NCBI GenBank assembly: GCA_934183325.1
Contig: CAKPSH010000021.1
Span: forward strand, 1 to 21,109
Length of the DNA: 21,109 nucleotides
From: an uncultured Clostridia bacterium
GTDB lineage: Bacteria; Bacillota; Clostridia; TANB77; CAG-508
Direction of reading: 5' to 3'
Part shown: one piece after another, positions 21,033 through 21,109 of the stretch
How the letters are laid out: the number at the start of each line of letters is the position of its first letter
Position numbering within the stretch: position 1 is the first letter of the stretch
The notes under the pieces: model-generated
Seen by the model: only the letters and a program-made list of their open reading frames with translations
The model's database searches: none
Told to the model about the DNA's origin: nothing
Translations under genes and position numbers: made by a program

Positions 21033-21109
21033 ATTATTTATTATTTATTATTTATTATTTATTATTTATTATTTATTATTTATTATTTATTATTTATTAT
21101 TTATTATTT
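21033..21109. repeat. Heptanucleotide tandem repeat (ATTATTT), 11 copies to the window edge
   Basis: From 21033 to the last base the sequence is eleven exact copies of ATTATTT, with no mismatch. It starts 68 bases upstream of the mnmE start and runs off the window, so the full length is unknown. Perfect identity implies recent slippage or an unresolved assembly end. Confidence 0.9.

Overview
The window comes from a very AT-rich, low-GC Gram-positive chromosome (Bacillota, most likely an uncultured gut Clostridia; the genus cannot be read from the sequence). Evidence: strong AGGAGG-type ribosome sites, TTGACA/TATAAT promoters with 17-base spacers, a DnaD plus DnaC-type helicase-loading pair, and the mnmE-mnmG-parA-parB block that normally lies beside oriC in this phylum. 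oriC itself is not seen and is probably beyond the right edge.

Left part (1-5100): a partial DUF4153/4173 membrane protein, then the remains of a duplicated DUF2975-regulator pair (1427-1583) that a deletion has fused into one reading frame. The intact pair follows: a YozG-like XRE regulator and a DUF2975 membrane protein with its own promoter. Next come a TIGR00266/AIM24 protein, ispH of the isoprenoid (MEP) pathway with a hairpin between ribosome site and start codon, and a stand-alone starch-binding-type (CBM25-like) protein.

Middle (5100-12400): an SDR oxidoreductase; a tRNA operon (Lys-Glu-Thr) with its promoter; a DUF1858 CxxC protein; and a rightward cluster that is the most unusual part. 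It holds a VirD4-like coupling ATPase split by a +1 frameshift inside its Walker A motif, a VirB2-like pilin, a VirB6/TrbL-like membrane protein and a PrgI-family protein. These are followed at operon spacing by dnaD-like and dnaC-like genes. VirB4, a relaxase and an integrase are absent from the window, so this is a partial type IV secretion set joined to a replication helicase-loading pair. A shared bidirectional terminator then separates dnaC from two leftward tRNA-Ser genes.

Right part (12400-21109): an accessory pocket bounded by AT-rich gene-free stretches, holding a VanZ-like membrane protein with a large extracytoplasmic domain and a small secreted orphan of visibly higher G+C. The core block follows, all leftward: mnmE and mnmG (tRNA wobble-U34 modification), then parA and parB (chromosome segregation). 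rsmG, often found between mnmG and parA, is missing. The parAB promoter lies on a perfect palindrome. The window ends in a 7-base tandem repeat (11 copies to the edge).
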